DNA of 64,000 nt, taken from positions 62,001 through 126,000 of the forward strand of contig JAFUFJ010000004.1 of assembly GCA_017469955.1 (NCBI GenBank), given 5' to 3'. The notes under the pieces were generated by a model, which had not been told where the DNA came from, did not search any database, and saw only the letters and a list, made by a program, of their open reading frames with translations. The DNA is from Prevotella sp. Lineage in GTDB: Bacteria; Bacteroidota; Bacteroidia; Bacteroidales; Bacteroidaceae. The position numbers and the translations under genes are program-made. Positions within the stretch are counted from its first letter, which is position 1, and each line of letters opens with the position of its first letter. This document shows positions 27,120 through 36,452 of the stretch, one piece after another.

Positions 27120-27172
27120 GTTCCGACAGCGCGGAAATGGTGCAGAAAGGGCACCGTTCCCGCTGTCGGAAC
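27120..27172 (+). terminator. Large stem-loop terminator between the two symporter genes
   Basis: Outer stem GTTCCGACAGCG / CGCTGTCGGAAC with inner GGAA/TTCC and GGTGC/GCACC pairs, followed by TCCTTTTTAT. Confidence 0.85.
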
Positions 27173-27243
27173 TCCTTTTTATACCCCTGAAAGCCATCCA
27201 AGTCAAGACTTCTTCCTGCCTTGGAAAAAAGTTGTTTTTTTTC

Positions 27244-27274
27244 TTTGTCCTCTGCAAAAGTTGCAGTACCTTTG
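27244..27274 (+). promoter_or_regulatory. Promoter of the second SLC13 gene
   Basis: TTTG at 27244-27247 and TACCTTTG at 27267-27274 have a 19-base spacer. The ATG lies 27 bases downstream. Confidence 0.75.
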
Positions 27275-27301
27275 CAGCCGCAAATCAAATTTAGGACAAA
27301 A

Positions 27302-28807
27302 ATGTTTCACAGTTTTCAAGGATTCCATCTTGTAGAGGCGTATCATAAGATGCGTCATGCAGAACGGTTCCACCCTACAACCGTGTTCAAAAAGGGTATT
27401 GAGATCGTCATCGTCTTGCTTGTCACGCTATTTCTCTGGAATGTGCAGTCGTCTTTCTACGGCATTGACGGGCTGACTATTGTGCAGCAACGCATTATAG
27501 CCATCTTTGCCTTTGCCACGCTGATGTGGATTCTCGAGGTTGTTCCTTCCTGGGCTACGTCGGTAGCCATCATAGGATTGATGCTTTTGTTCACCTCTGA
27601 CAGTGGCATCAAGTTCATGGTCGACCCAGAAAAGGTAGGAACGCTGCTGAGCTACAAGGCCATTATGGCCACATTTGCCGACCCAGTCATCATGCTTTTC
27701 ATCGGTGGTTTCATCCTTGCCATTGCCGCAACTAAGACAGGACTCGATGCCCAGCTGGCCAAAGTGCTGCTCAAACCCTTCGGCACTCGCAGTGAAAATG
27801 TGCTGCTTGGCTTCCTGCTCATCACGGGATTGTTCTCGATGTTCGTGTCAAACACTGCCACTGCTGCCATGATGCTGACGTTCCTCACGCCCGTGTTCCG
27901 CCAGCTTCCTCCCGAGGGAAAGGGACGCATCGCGATGGCTTTGTCGATTCCCGTGGCTGCAAACCTTGGCGGAATGGGTACACCAATAGGCACTCCGCCG
28001 AACACCATCGCCCTGAAATACCTGAACGACCCTGAGGGACTGAACCTTGGACTGGGCTTCGGACAATGGATGATGTTCATGTTCCCGCTGGTCATTGTGC
28101 TGATGATCATCAGTTGGATGTTGCTCAAGAAGATGTTTCCCTTCACCCAGAAGAACATCGAACTGAAGATTGAAGGCAGTATGAAGAAAGACATCCGCAC
28201 GTATATCGTCATCATTACCTTCTTCGTCACTGTGCTTCTTTGGCTGCTTGACACGGTGACTGGCATCAATTCTTACACCGTAGCTCTGATACCTTTCGTG
28301 GTGTTTGCCCTGACAGGCGTCATCAACAAGCGCGACCTGGAGGAGATCAACTGGTCGGTTATCTGGATGGTGGCCGGCGGATTTGCCCTCGGCTACGGCC
28401 TAAATGCTTCGGGACTGGCAGCCAATGCCGTAGAAAGCATCCCCTTCGGACAGCTCTCTCCCATCGTGATCCTGGTCGTTTCAGGCCTTATTTGCTATGC
28501 TCTTTCCAACTTCATCTCTAACTCTGCCACGGCAGCTTTGCTCATGCCGATCCTCGCATTCGTATGCGGTGCGATGGGCAATGTGCTGGATCCTATCGGA
28601 GGAACGCCCACTGTGCTCATCGGAGTTGCCATCGCTGCGTCGAGCGCCATGGTGCTTCCTATCTCAACTCCGCCAAATGCGCTGGCCTATGCCACCAACC
28701 TTGTCGAGCAGAAAGACATGGCAAAGATCGGCCTCATCGTAGGCATCATCAGCATGGTGCTGGGCTATGCCCTGCTCTATCTCATGGGAACAATGCATAT
28801 TCTGTAA
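27302..28807 (+). CDS. SLC13/DASS family sodium:anion symporter, second copy
   Basis: The 501-residue product has multiple membrane segments, with motifs SNTATAAMMLTFL, GTPIGTPPNTIALKYL, ISNSATAALLMPI and ISTPPNALAYATNL. Sequence outside the motifs differs widely from its neighbour, so this looks like an old paralogue, possibly with another substrate. The ATG at 27302 is chosen because the longer reading frame (from 27221) would start upstream of the promoter. A perfect 13-bp hairpin terminator follows. Confidence 0.9.
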   Translation: MFHSFQGFHLVEAYHKMRHAERFHPTTVFKKGIEIVIVLLVTLFLWNVQSSFYGIDGLTIVQQRIIAIFAFATLMWILEVVPSWATSVAIIGLMLLFTSDSGIKFMVDPEKVGTLLSYKAIMATFADPVIMLFIGGFILAIAATKTGLDAQLAKVLLKPFGTRSENVLLGFLLITGLFSMFVSNTATAAMMLTFLTPVFRQLPPEGKGRIAMALSIPVAANLGGMGTPIGTPPNTIALKYLNDPEGLNLGLGFGQWMMFMFPLVIVLMIISWMLLKKMFPFTQKNIELKIEGSMKKDIRTYIVIITFFVTVLLWLLDTVTGINSYTVALIPFVVFALTGVINKRDLEEINWSVIWMVAGGFALGYGLNASGLAANAVESIPFGQLSPIVILVVSGLICYALSNFISNSATAALLMPILAFVCGAMGNVLDPIGGTPTVLIGVAIAASSAMVLPISTPPNALAYATNLVEQKDMAKIGLIVGIISMVLGYALLYLMGTMHIL

Positions 28808-28847
28808 GCCGTCAGCCCCGCATCTGCGGACTGTACGCATCATAGTC

Positions 28848-28880
28848 ATCACCCTTGCCGGCCAGTTCGGCAAGGGTGAT
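28848..28880 (+). terminator. Intrinsic terminator after the second symporter
   Basis: A perfect 13-bp stem ATCACCCTTGCCG / CGGCAAGGGTGAT with a 7-base loop, followed by TTTCTTC. Confidence 0.9.
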
Positions 28881-28885
28881 TTTCT

Positions 28886-29039
28886 TCATCCCTGAGCGCC
28901 ACTGCCGAGAAAGCTAAGACTTCAGGGTAAGAACTCATAGCTTTCATGTCAATAAACCTAAGCTTTCTCGTCCAGAACCCATAGACTTCTCACCCTGAAG
29001 TCATAGCTTTCTCAGCCACGACCCAAAGGCCTTCCGCCG
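28886..29039. repeat. Family B 22-bp ladder
   Basis: Seven abutting 22-bp units from 28886. Those at 28930, 28952, 28974 and 28996 are clearest (cores TCATAGCTTTC, CCTAAGCTTTCTCG, CCCATAGACTTCTC, TCATAGCTTTCTC). The unit at 28908-28929 is inverted relative to the others. It pairs with text around 28988-29012 (GAGAAAGCTAAGACTTCAGG against CCTGAAGTCATAGCTTTCTC), so the whole array can fold as one long hairpin. Confidence 0.85.
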
Positions 29040-29112
29040 GCAACGGCAAGGAAAATGCCTCCCGTTAACGCTATTTATGCTTCCAGATGATGCCTTTCTA
29101 CGGGAAAATACC

Positions 29113-29120
29113 TATCTTTG
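29113..29120 (+). promoter_or_regulatory. -7 box of the CotH-like gene
   Basis: TATCTTTG followed by CAGG, 28 bases before the ATG at 29149. Confidence 0.65.
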
Positions 29121-29148
29121 CAGGTTGTACAAGCATACAGAACCCGCA

Positions 29149-31398
29149 ATGAACAACCATCACAACGACACGAAACCCAACGCCATACGCCTGCTGACCC
29201 TCTGCCTGACGGCAGTGCTATGCAGCCTTTCAGCCCATGCACAACGGTGGGACAACTACCGCAACAGCATGGCAAATCAGAACGTTCAGCTCGACGAGAC
29301 CAACTTGCCCATCGTCTTTATCGAGGTAGACGGGCGCACAATACAGCGCGACAGCTATGTGCTCGGACGCATGAAGATCGTCGACAATGGGCCAGAAAGC
29401 TTAAACTACGGCGACACAATAGCCCGCCCCGACCAGCACATCGACTACGAAGGATGGATAGCTATCAAGTATAGAGGCAACTCATCCTTCACCGGATACA
29501 AGAATCCATATACCTTCCGTACGCTCGAAACCAGCCTCCTGCCCGACGAAGGAGGCGCCAAACAGAAAGTGAAAATCCTCGGAATGGGCAAAGACAACAA
29601 ATGGATCTTCATCGCCCCATGGTCAGACAAGACCATGTTCCGCGACATCCTCTCGTTTGAACTCGCCCGGCCGTGGATGGACTACGTGCCCACCGTGAAG
29701 CTCTGCGAGGTGATTCTCGACGGCTACTACTACGGCGTTTACGGCATCGGAGAGCGCGCTTCAAAGGGTAAACACCGACTGAACTTGCACGACATCGGCA
29801 GCGACGAAGGCGACTTGTCTGGAGACATCCAGGTCGAAATCGACCGCCCCGACCAGGACTATTACGCCTCACGCTACCGACCTTGGCGCAACTCTACGGG
29901 CACAGAGAAAAGCGGTTACCGCATCTGCTATCAATATAAATCACCCGACGGCGACGACTTTCTCGCCATGAACAACTACGGAATAGCCGAAAAAAACGCA
30001 GTGCAGAGGCAGATCAACACCATGGAAGCCGCCTTTGCAAGCGACAACTATACCGACTCTTTGACCGGCTATCACCACTACATCGACGAGACTTCGTTCA
30101 TAGACTACATGATCTCTACCGAGGTGAGTAACAACATAGATGGCTATCGACTCTCGACCAATCTCTACAAGTATAGCGACACCCGTGCCCGTAATGAAGA
30201 CCTCGACCCGAGGTGGAAGATGTCGATATGGGACTACAATCTGGCCTGGGGCAACGCTAACTACAACAACGGACAGTTCACCGACACGTGGCATTACAAC
30301 TTCAACAGTTCGTTTGGCGACGAGCAACAGGTGCCCTTCTACTGGTACAAGCTCATGGCCGACCCCGACTTCACTGAGGCTTTACACCAGCGATGGAAGC
30401 TATATAGGGAGGGAAACCATTCCGATAGACGCTTTCAAGAGACAGTAGACTCACTCTCAACGCTCGTCACTTCTCATGGTGCACAACAACGAAACCAGCA
30501 GGCATGGAATATCATTGGCCGCGAGGTTTGGCCCAATCCTTACGTAGGACGGTCGTACAAAGAGGAGGTCGACTATCTAAAAGAATGGGCAGCAACACGC
30601 ATGTCTTTCCTCGACAAACACTGGCTCCCAAAGGTTAAGAAGAACACGACGCCGGTCATGACCACCAGCGGCATGAACGCCGACGTTATCGTTGAAGGCC
30701 TTCCGGCCAGCCAATACTCCACGGCATCCATCGACGCCAACCGCGCGTTCTATGCCAAAACGCTCAAATCGGAAGGCGGACTGCCGGGCACTCGTCTCGT
30801 CACTTCTGAGGCTGAAGGAATCACCTACAGGCTCGAACCCTACAGCACTTACAACGCGGTTATTCTGCGACAAAACCAACAATCGCAAGAAATCACCTTC
30901 ACTCCCTTCGCCACAAACAGGCTGTATGTGCTTGCAACGTCGGCCAACGGCATGTCGGTTGTCGACTTCGTCATCCACTATTCTGACGGTACCGACTCGG
31001 ACATTCAGAGCCTCGAAATACGCGATTTTTCCGTACCAAATCCACTCGGAACGGAGGCTTTGACGGCATTAGGCAACATCAACACTGCCACCGACGCCTA
31101 TAATTCGGGCACATGCCACAGCGCAATGTTCGACCTTGAGCTCGAGGCCGAGCCTGAACGCTACATTACTTCCCTCACCGTCACGGCGAGAAACACGGCC
31201 TATGCCACCCTCTTTGCTTTTGCCCGTGAGGTTGTTCAGCAACCTACATCGGTGACCATCGTCGAGAACAACGGGCCAGAACCGTCAGCCGGGGCGTACT
31301 ATAACCTTGCCGGACAACAGATGCCTCAGCCCCAACCAGGCATCAACATCATCAGAAAGCCCGACGGAACCGTGCGCAAGGTCGTTGTCAAGCGATAG
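29149..31398 (+). CDS. CotH kinase family surface protein
   Basis: The 749-residue product has a signal peptide (about 13-35, ending SAHAQ). A CotH-like domain spans ~90-450: IKYRGNSSFTGYKNPYTF, DKTMFRDILSFELARPW, GYYYGVYGIGERA and, later, WKMSIWDYNLAWGNANY. In spore CotH and related proteins this fold phosphorylates proteins; in Bacteroidetes its substrates are unknown. The C-terminus (YYNLAGQQMPQ...IRKPDGTVRKVVVKR) resembles a type IX secretion tail, so surface exposure is inferred. It is monocistronic: own promoter upstream, repeat array and hairpin downstream. Confidence 0.85.
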   Translation: MNNHHNDTKPNAIRLLTLCLTAVLCSLSAHAQRWDNYRNSMANQNVQLDETNLPIVFIEVDGRTIQRDSYVLGRMKIVDNGPESLNYGDTIARPDQHIDYEGWIAIKYRGNSSFTGYKNPYTFRTLETSLLPDEGGAKQKVKILGMGKDNKWIFIAPWSDKTMFRDILSFELARPWMDYVPTVKLCEVILDGYYYGVYGIGERASKGKHRLNLHDIGSDEGDLSGDIQVEIDRPDQDYYASRYRPWRNSTGTEKSGYRICYQYKSPDGDDFLAMNNYGIAEKNAVQRQINTMEAAFASDNYTDSLTGYHHYIDETSFIDYMISTEVSNNIDGYRLSTNLYKYSDTRARNEDLDPRWKMSIWDYNLAWGNANYNNGQFTDTWHYNFNSSFGDEQQVPFYWYKLMADPDFTEALHQRWKLYREGNHSDRRFQETVDSLSTLVTSHGAQQRNQQAWNIIGREVWPNPYVGRSYKEEVDYLKEWAATRMSFLDKHWLPKVKKNTTPVMTTSGMNADVIVEGLPASQYSTASIDANRAFYAKTLKSEGGLPGTRLVTSEAEGITYRLEPYSTYNAVILRQNQQSQEITFTPFATNRLYVLATSANGMSVVDFVIHYSDGTDSDIQSLEIRDFSVPNPLGTEALTALGNINTATDAYNSGTCHSAMFDLELEAEPERYITSLTVTARNTAYATLFAFAREVVQQPTSVTIVENNGPEPSAGAYYNLAGQQMPQPQPGINIIRKPDGTVRKVVVKR

Positions 31399-31405
31399 GC
31401 TTTCC

Positions 31406-31537
31406 TGCGGCAAGTCCTGACATTCTTCCTGAAAAAGACCTGCAAAGACGAGGCAATAGATAATGTTTTGCAAGGCAATAGATAATGTTTTGCGGGCCAA
31501 TAGATGATGTTTTGCCTGAAAGAGGATTTTCTTTTAC
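31406..31537. repeat. Family A 22-bp ladder between convergent genes
   Basis: Six units. Those at 31450-31471, 31472-31493 and 31494-31515 share CAATAGATRATGTTTTGC almost exactly. Those from 31406, 31428 and 31516 are degenerate but in register. Confidence 0.88.
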
Positions 31538-31543
31538 ACGAAC

Positions 31544-31578
31544 AAAGGCAGGCTTTCTATTTTTGAAAGCCTGCCTTT
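31544..31578 (+). terminator. Bidirectional terminator between convergent genes
   Basis: A perfect 14-bp stem AAAGGCAGGCTTTC / GAAAGCCTGCCTTT with a short T-rich loop, between the CotH-like (+) and GH43 (-) genes. Confidence 0.85.
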
Positions 31579-31640
31579 ATGATGAACGACCGCCTGTGTC
31601 CAGAGGCGGAATGCTTCATGTCCAGCCCGGGACTGGCCGC

Positions 31641-32642
31641 CTATTTCTTCTGCTTTTTGGCCTTTGGCTGCTTGAATTTCGTCTTGCCTACGCCTTCGAA
31701 GGTGATTTTCACGGGCTCGATACGTCCGTCGGGACGGAACGTCAGGCGGTCGACGCAGGTCACACGATGGTTCCCGTCGGTCTCTCCCAATGGCCTACGA
31801 TGGTAGATAATGTAGTATTCGTCGCTGCCTTTTGCCTTGACTACCGAGTGGTGTCCTGCTCCTGTAGCCACACTTGGGCCTTGCTGAAGGATGGTTCCGA
31901 TGCGCTCAAAGGGGCCGAAAGGTGAGTCGCTGATGGCATAGGCCACCCGATAGTCGGGACCAGTCCATCCGCCTTCGCTCCACATGAAGTAGTATTTTCC
32001 GCCTCTTTTGAGCATGAACGGTCCCTCGACATAGCCTTTTGGCGTCACTTCCCGGTAAGTGGTTCCGTCGGCAAAGGGCACGATGCTCAGCAAGTCGTCG
32101 GCCAGACGCACTACATTACAGTGGCCCCAGCCTCCGTAGTACATGTAGTATTGTCCGTCGTCATCTCTGAAAACATACTGGTCAATGGGCTGTGCGCCGT
32201 TAATGATGTGTCCGATAAGCGGCCGTCCAAGAGCATCTTTGTAGGGGCCTTCGGGCCGGGTTGCGGTGGCGACTCCTATGCCTCCGACCTCGCCTTCGTG
32301 CACGTCGTTGGCGCCAAAGAAGAAGTAATAGGTGCCGTTCTTTTCGATGACTGACGGTGCCCACATGGCCATATGGGCCCATTTCACTTCGGCTGATGTG
32401 AGTACGTTCTCATGTTTCTTCCAGTTGACGAGGTCCTTCGTCGAGAAGGCATCAAAGTGAAGTTGCTCCTTATAGGGTGCCGAATAGGTGGGGAACACCC
32501 AGCATTCTTTCCCATAGACGATGCCTTCGGGGTCGGCATACCAGCCTTCAAAGATAGGGTTTCCACTCGTTTTTTTCTTTTCCTGGGCCTGTGCGCCGAC
32601 GGTAAAGGCTGCCATCAAGGCCATGCATAGTGTTTTCTTCAT
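31641..32642 (-). CDS. GH43 family glycoside hydrolase, secreted
   Basis: The 333-residue product has a signal peptide (about 1-20) and a five-bladed propeller GH43 core with the expected acidic triad. D37 in YADPEGI is the likely base, D154 in PIDQYVF the pKa modulator and E206 in YVEGPFM the likely acid. GH43 members act on arabinan, arabinoxylan or xylo-oligosaccharides; specificity cannot be assigned. The C-terminus is lysine-rich (KQPKAKKQKK). It is the third gene of a tight minus-strand run (helicase, esterase, GH43; gaps about 20 bases). Confidence 0.9.
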   Translation of the reverse strand: MKKTLCMALMAAFTVGAQAQEKKKTSGNPIFEGWYADPEGIVYGKECWVFPTYSAPYKEQLHFDAFSTKDLVNWKKHENVLTSAEVKWAHMAMWAPSVIEKNGTYYFFFGANDVHEGEVGGIGVATATRPEGPYKDALGRPLIGHIINGAQPIDQYVFRDDDGQYYMYYGGWGHCNVVRLADDLLSIVPFADGTTYREVTPKGYVEGPFMLKRGGKYYFMWSEGGWTGPDYRVAYAISDSPFGPFERIGTILQQGPSVATGAGHHSVVKAKGSDEYYIIYHRRPLGETDGNHRVTCVDRLTFRPDGRIEPVKITFEGVGKTKFKQPKAKKQKK

Positions 32643-32662
32643 ACGACAGATGTTATTGGTTT

Positions 32663-33661
32663 CTAATTGTTCACTTTCGGTTCTGCTCCGATTCCCATCT
32701 CCTTCAGTGTGTCGCGGAAGGTCTTTGTGGCGGGCTTGCGCTCGGGATATTCCTCGGTGGTGTCGATATGCAGGAGGTCTTTGCCGAAGATCAGCCTCGA
32801 CAAGTTGTCGGTCATTTCGTTGCGAGCCTCCTCTTTCAGGTAGATTCCGGCAATGATGTGGTCGGAGCCTTCATAGCGATGCATCAGCGTAGGCACGCCC
32901 ATTGCCTTCACTGCGGGCATGTAATAGTCGGGGCCGAAGGCCGAAAATGCTCCGTCTTGCAGCACTACCTTCCCGTAAGGCACCAGCTGGTCGGCCGTTC
33001 CGTGATAGGCAATAATGGGGCAAGGCTTGCGTCTCCACACGAGCGTGTCGGCATTGCTCACCCAGATTCCTCCGGCACAAGGGATGACTGCCGCATAGTT
33101 GAACCCCTCGGGCAGGCGACTTGTGGCCAAGGGATGGTCGTTGCATACGAGATATTCGGCCGTGATGCTGTTGATAGCTCCCGCCGATGAGCCGCTGATG
33201 ACGATGAGACTCGTGTCGGCTTGCCACTCTTTTGCGTGGTCAATGACATAGCGCGTGGCGTCGAAAAGGTCTTCTATACCCATTCTGACGGCATCTCCAT
33301 AGGCCGAAGCGAAGTTGGTTGAGTCGAGCTTCACGCCTTCGTCTTTCAGTCTTCTGATGCCCAACCGATAGTCAATGCCCACGGCTATGTAGCCCTTCTG
33401 GGCAAAGTGCTCAAGTACAGGACGCCCGTCCTCACGCTTTCCGCCCTCCCATCCTCCGCCGAACGAGAAGATAAAAACGGGGCGAAGGCCCTGCACCTCG
33501 GCCGTAGTGTCAACATATACGTCAAGCCTGAGCGCCTGTTTCTCCTTGGAAGCATACTCATGGGTCGTGACTTCAATGTTCTTGTTCTTGGAATTGGCGC
33601 AGAGATTCAGGCAACAAAGCAAAACCAGGAATCCGAGCAGGAAAAAGAATTTTCTTTTCAT
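32663..33661 (-). CDS. Secreted alpha/beta-hydrolase (esterase/lipase type)
   Basis: The 332-residue product starts with a signal peptide (FFFLLGFLVLLCCLNLC; a lipobox is doubtful). The oxyanion region FSFGGGWEGG, nucleophile Ser159 in GSSAG, Asp224 in HGTADQLVP and His268 in GSDHIIAG complete a hydrolase triad. The family includes carbohydrate acetyl- and feruloyl-esterases. Its neighbour is a GH43 20 bases downstream, so deacylation of hemicellulose is plausible but is an inference. Confidence 0.85.
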   Translation of the reverse strand: MKRKFFFLLGFLVLLCCLNLCANSKNKNIEVTTHEYASKEKQALRLDVYVDTTAEVQGLRPVFIFSFGGGWEGGKREDGRPVLEHFAQKGYIAVGIDYRLGIRRLKDEGVKLDSTNFASAYGDAVRMGIEDLFDATRYVIDHAKEWQADTSLIVISGSSAGAINSITAEYLVCNDHPLATSRLPEGFNYAAVIPCAGGIWVSNADTLVWRRKPCPIIAYHGTADQLVPYGKVVLQDGAFSAFGPDYYMPAVKAMGVPTLMHRYEGSDHIIAGIYLKEEARNEMTDNLSRLIFGKDLLHIDTTEEYPERKPATKTFRDTLKEMGIGAEPKVNN

Positions 33662-33682
33662 AGGCTATTGTTGTTGGTGGGA

Positions 33683-35620
33683 TTATTCGCTGTAGCGCAG
33701 GGCTTCTACGTATTCATAGAGCTTTTTGTAGAAGGGATGTCGGCAGAGAGTATGAGGGTCGCCAAGGATGATGAGCTTCATTCTGGCCCGCGTAATGGCC
33801 ACGTTCATGCGGCGAAGGTCACGCAGGAAGCCGATTTGTCCTTCGTCATTGGACCGCACAAGAGAGATAAGAATGACATCTCGCTCCTGTCCCTGAAAAC
33901 CATCGACGGTGTTGACCGAGATGAGTTGTCGATAAGGCTTGAAGACTTGTCGCTTCCTGATGAGGCTTCTCAAGTACTGAACTTGGGCTCGATAGGGAGA
34001 AATGATGCCCACGTCGATGCGTTCTTCAAGGATGCGTAGCTTACCTATCTTGTTGAAATATTGCTCCAAAGTGTCGAGCGTCATGTCGGCTTCTGCTTTA
34101 TTAATACGCCCAAACGAGGCACCAATAAAGGTCTCACCGGCCGTGTTGTCTGGCTCTTCCGGCAGTTTTTCGGGAGCAAGCCACTCAATGGGAAGGTCAT
34201 AGTCGAGGATGCCCCGATACCTTACTTCGGGAGCACACTCCACTTTCCCGTCGTAAAACCAGTCAGAAGAGAAGCGCATGATTTCCTCATTCATGCGATA
34301 TTGCATCCGCAAGAGCCTCACAACCTCGGGCTTCTGCTCGACGATTCGCTCCATCAATGTCTTTCCCAAGCCACCTTTCAGGGCTGCAACCGACTTCACT
34401 GTGGGGGGCAACTGACAGTGATCACCGGCAAAAACCACGCGAGAACCCCTCCTGATTGGTATCCAACAAGCAGCTTCCATGGCCTGTGCGGCCTCGTCGA
34501 TGAATAGCGTTGTAAACTTCATCCCATCAAGAAGCCGGTTAGCCGAACCGACAAGTGTCGAGGCGATGACACGCGCTTCTCCGAAAAGTTCGGCATTGAT
34601 ACGAATCTCAAGTTCGGCCGTTCTGCCTTTAAGACTTTCCAGTTTCTGATGATAATGCTCGTCGCGCCGACCCTTCCGGCTGCGAAGTTCGCGTATTGCT
34701 TTTCGCAAAGCCCACAGTTGAGGATAGTCTGGATGGGCCTCAAAGCGACGCTCATAGGTGAAGGAGAGCATCTTGTCATCCACTCTTACGGGGTTTCCGA
34801 TGCGCAGAACGTTGATGCCTCTGTCGATAAGTCGTTCGGAAATCCAGTCGACAGCCATATTAGATTGGGCGCAGACAAGTACCTGATTTTCCCGTCTTAG
34901 GGTCTCATGTATGGCCTCAACAAGCGTGGTTGTCTTGCCAGTTCCGGGCGGTCCATGCACGACAACCACATCCTTTGCCCTCAACACTTCATTGACAGCT
35001 TGCTCTTGAGTGGCGTTAAGCCAGGGAAAACGGATGTCGCCAAACGAGAATTTCTCTGCCTTTTGCCGTGTATAAAAGAGGTCTCTCAGGTAGGCTAATC
35101 GATTGTTGCTGGCCCGCATCACCCGCTCTAATGCGTCGAACATGGTGCGATAGCTGGTTTCATCGAACGACAATTGCACGTGGACTCCATTGTCTTCCCG
35201 GGCAGAACCCGACCCTTTCGAGCCGACAGGCGTGCCGCTTGCTGGCATGATCGAACCGCTTGCTGCCGTATTCAGGTCGGCTAACGGGGCATTGTCGGCG
35301 ACACTAATCACCATCTTGTCTCCGTCGACATAGCTTACTGTGCCCACTATCTTGCCCAGCATCACCGGCTTTCCGAACTCAAAGTTGTGTTCAACGTCCT
35401 GGTCTTGCGTACGGAACACCTCCACAACGCGCTGGTTGAGCGGGTTGAAATAGCTCTTTCCAATGCGGACATTCATCCATGCATCGCCACGTTTGGCGCG
35501 CCTTTCGATGCCAAACGTCTCGGATTGTGCGGTGAAAGTCTCCTTCTCATAGGCATATTCCATTTGCAAAAGAAACCTTTGCCGCTGCAATTCCAGTATG
35601 GGTGAATAAGTGTTCATCAT
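33683..35620 (-). CDS. Superfamily 1 DNA/RNA helicase (UPF1/IGHMBP2-like)
   Basis: The 645-residue product carries SF1B motifs in order: Walker A VHGPPGTGKTTTLVEAI, Walker B FIDEAAQAMEAA, GDHCQLPPTVKS, YRMNEEIMRFSS, VNTVDGFQGQERDVI and NVAITRARMKLIILGD. An N-terminal beta-barrel-like domain (~1-150) matches the IGHMBP2-type layout. A 5'-to-3' helicase acting in the cytoplasm is expected. The start is taken as the ATG at 35620 (an ATG at 35617 is equally possible), only three bases after a TAACTTTG box, so the mRNA may be leaderless. The esterase and GH43 genes follow. Confidence 0.9.
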   Translation of the reverse strand: MMNTYSPILELQRQRFLLQMEYAYEKETFTAQSETFGIERRAKRGDAWMNVRIGKSYFNPLNQRVVEVFRTQDQDVEHNFEFGKPVMLGKIVGTVSYVDGDKMVISVADNAPLADLNTAASGSIMPASGTPVGSKGSGSAREDNGVHVQLSFDETSYRTMFDALERVMRASNNRLAYLRDLFYTRQKAEKFSFGDIRFPWLNATQEQAVNEVLRAKDVVVVHGPPGTGKTTTLVEAIHETLRRENQVLVCAQSNMAVDWISERLIDRGINVLRIGNPVRVDDKMLSFTYERRFEAHPDYPQLWALRKAIRELRSRKGRRDEHYHQKLESLKGRTAELEIRINAELFGEARVIASTLVGSANRLLDGMKFTTLFIDEAAQAMEAACWIPIRRGSRVVFAGDHCQLPPTVKSVAALKGGLGKTLMERIVEQKPEVVRLLRMQYRMNEEIMRFSSDWFYDGKVECAPEVRYRGILDYDLPIEWLAPEKLPEEPDNTAGETFIGASFGRINKAEADMTLDTLEQYFNKIGKLRILEERIDVGIISPYRAQVQYLRSLIRKRQVFKPYRQLISVNTVDGFQGQERDVILISLVRSNDEGQIGFLRDLRRMNVAITRARMKLIILGDPHTLCRHPFYKKLYEYVEALRYSE

Positions 35621-35623
35621 ATG

Positions 35624-35631
35624 CAAAGTTA
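35624..35631 (-). promoter_or_regulatory. -7 box abutting the helicase start codon
   Basis: TAACTTTG on the minus strand followed by CAT and then ATGATG. Initiation a few bases after the box would leave almost no 5' leader. Confidence 0.65.
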
Positions 35632-35693
35632 CGGTATTTCTCCGAATTATCGGCTTTTCCCTGAAAAATAGTCAAAAAAAGAAGTGGAAAAGT

Positions 35694-35724
35694 TTTGCCA
35701 AGTTGTGGAAATCAACTACTTTTG
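35694..35724 (+). promoter_or_regulatory. Promoter of the GYF/CD225 gene
   Basis: TTTG at 35694-35697 and TACTTTTG at 35717-35724 have a 19-base spacer. The ATG is 47 bases downstream. Confidence 0.7.
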
Positions 35725-35771
35725 CACCATTCTAAAGCTAAGGATTATACTATTAAATCCGTATACAAACG

Positions 35772-36302
35772 ATGAACAGCTACTATTATTTAAACGAAAA
35801 AGGCGAACAGATGGGGCCTGTTGAAGGCTCTGAACTGCTGACCAGAGGAGTGATGTTCTCCACATTAGTCTGGACTCCAGGCATGAAAGAATGGAAGGAA
35901 GCCGGCACGATTGACGAGCTGAGACCTCTTTTTACACCACCACAGAACCCCTACCAGACGAGCTATGACGCCCAGGAACGGCCTTCTCGTCAGGAACGAT
36001 CCTATGGATATTCGGCCGAGACCCATACCGGGCAGCCCGACGTTGCTCCTCCTCGTCCTGACAATTACATGGTTTGGGCCATCATAACCACCATCTGTTG
36101 CTGTCTGCCTCTTGGCATCTATTCCATTGTTCTCTCGTCGAGGGTCAACGGATACTATATGGCCAAGCGCTACGACGAGGCCTATGCTGCTGCCGAAGAA
36201 GCCAAGAAATGGGTCATCATCACGGCTGTTGTAGGATTTGTCATGAGCTTTGCCTATGGTATTCTCTCATACATGACAGCCTTAGGAACACTCTCTTCAT
36301 AG
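35772..36302 (+). CDS. GYF_2 plus CD225/dispanin-like membrane protein
   Basis: The 176-residue product opens with a GYF_2-like domain (YYYLNEKGEQMGPVEGSELL...TLVWTPGMKEW, about 1-55). A Pro/Gln/Arg-rich linker (56-95) leads to two hydrophobic segments (about 98-122 and 147-172) around NGYYMAKRYDEAYAAAEEAKKW. This is the arrangement of bacterial CD225/interferon-induced transmembrane family proteins. Function in bacteria is unknown. It is monocistronic with its own promoter. Confidence 0.85.
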   Translation: MNSYYYLNEKGEQMGPVEGSELLTRGVMFSTLVWTPGMKEWKEAGTIDELRPLFTPPQNPYQTSYDAQERPSRQERSYGYSAETHTGQPDVAPPRPDNYMVWAIITTICCCLPLGIYSIVLSSRVNGYYMAKRYDEAYAAAEEAKKWVIITAVVGFVMSFAYGILSYMTALGTLSS

Positions 36303-36375
36303 ACGACTGAGGGCTAAACACGCCCTTCGACACCTTATTAATAATAAAACGCACTATCATTCTTACATAAGACAG

Positions 36376-36414
36376 CACCCCATCCTGCCGGCCAACGGCT
36401 GGCAGAATGGGGTG
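36376..36414. other. Stem-loop in the spacer before the frameshifted gene
   Basis: CACCCCAT and ATGGGGTG arms enclose CTGCCGGCC / GGCTGGCAG pairs around a short loop. No T-run follows on either strand, so it may be a leader structure rather than a terminator. Confidence 0.5.
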
Positions 36415-36452
36415 TAACCGTTAGATAAAGTTACTAAAAACCAATAAAAATC

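Noticed and set aside
25517-28807. Recent tandem duplication of one symporter gene
   Set aside because: The two proteins share family motifs but differ widely elsewhere and have separate promoters and terminators.
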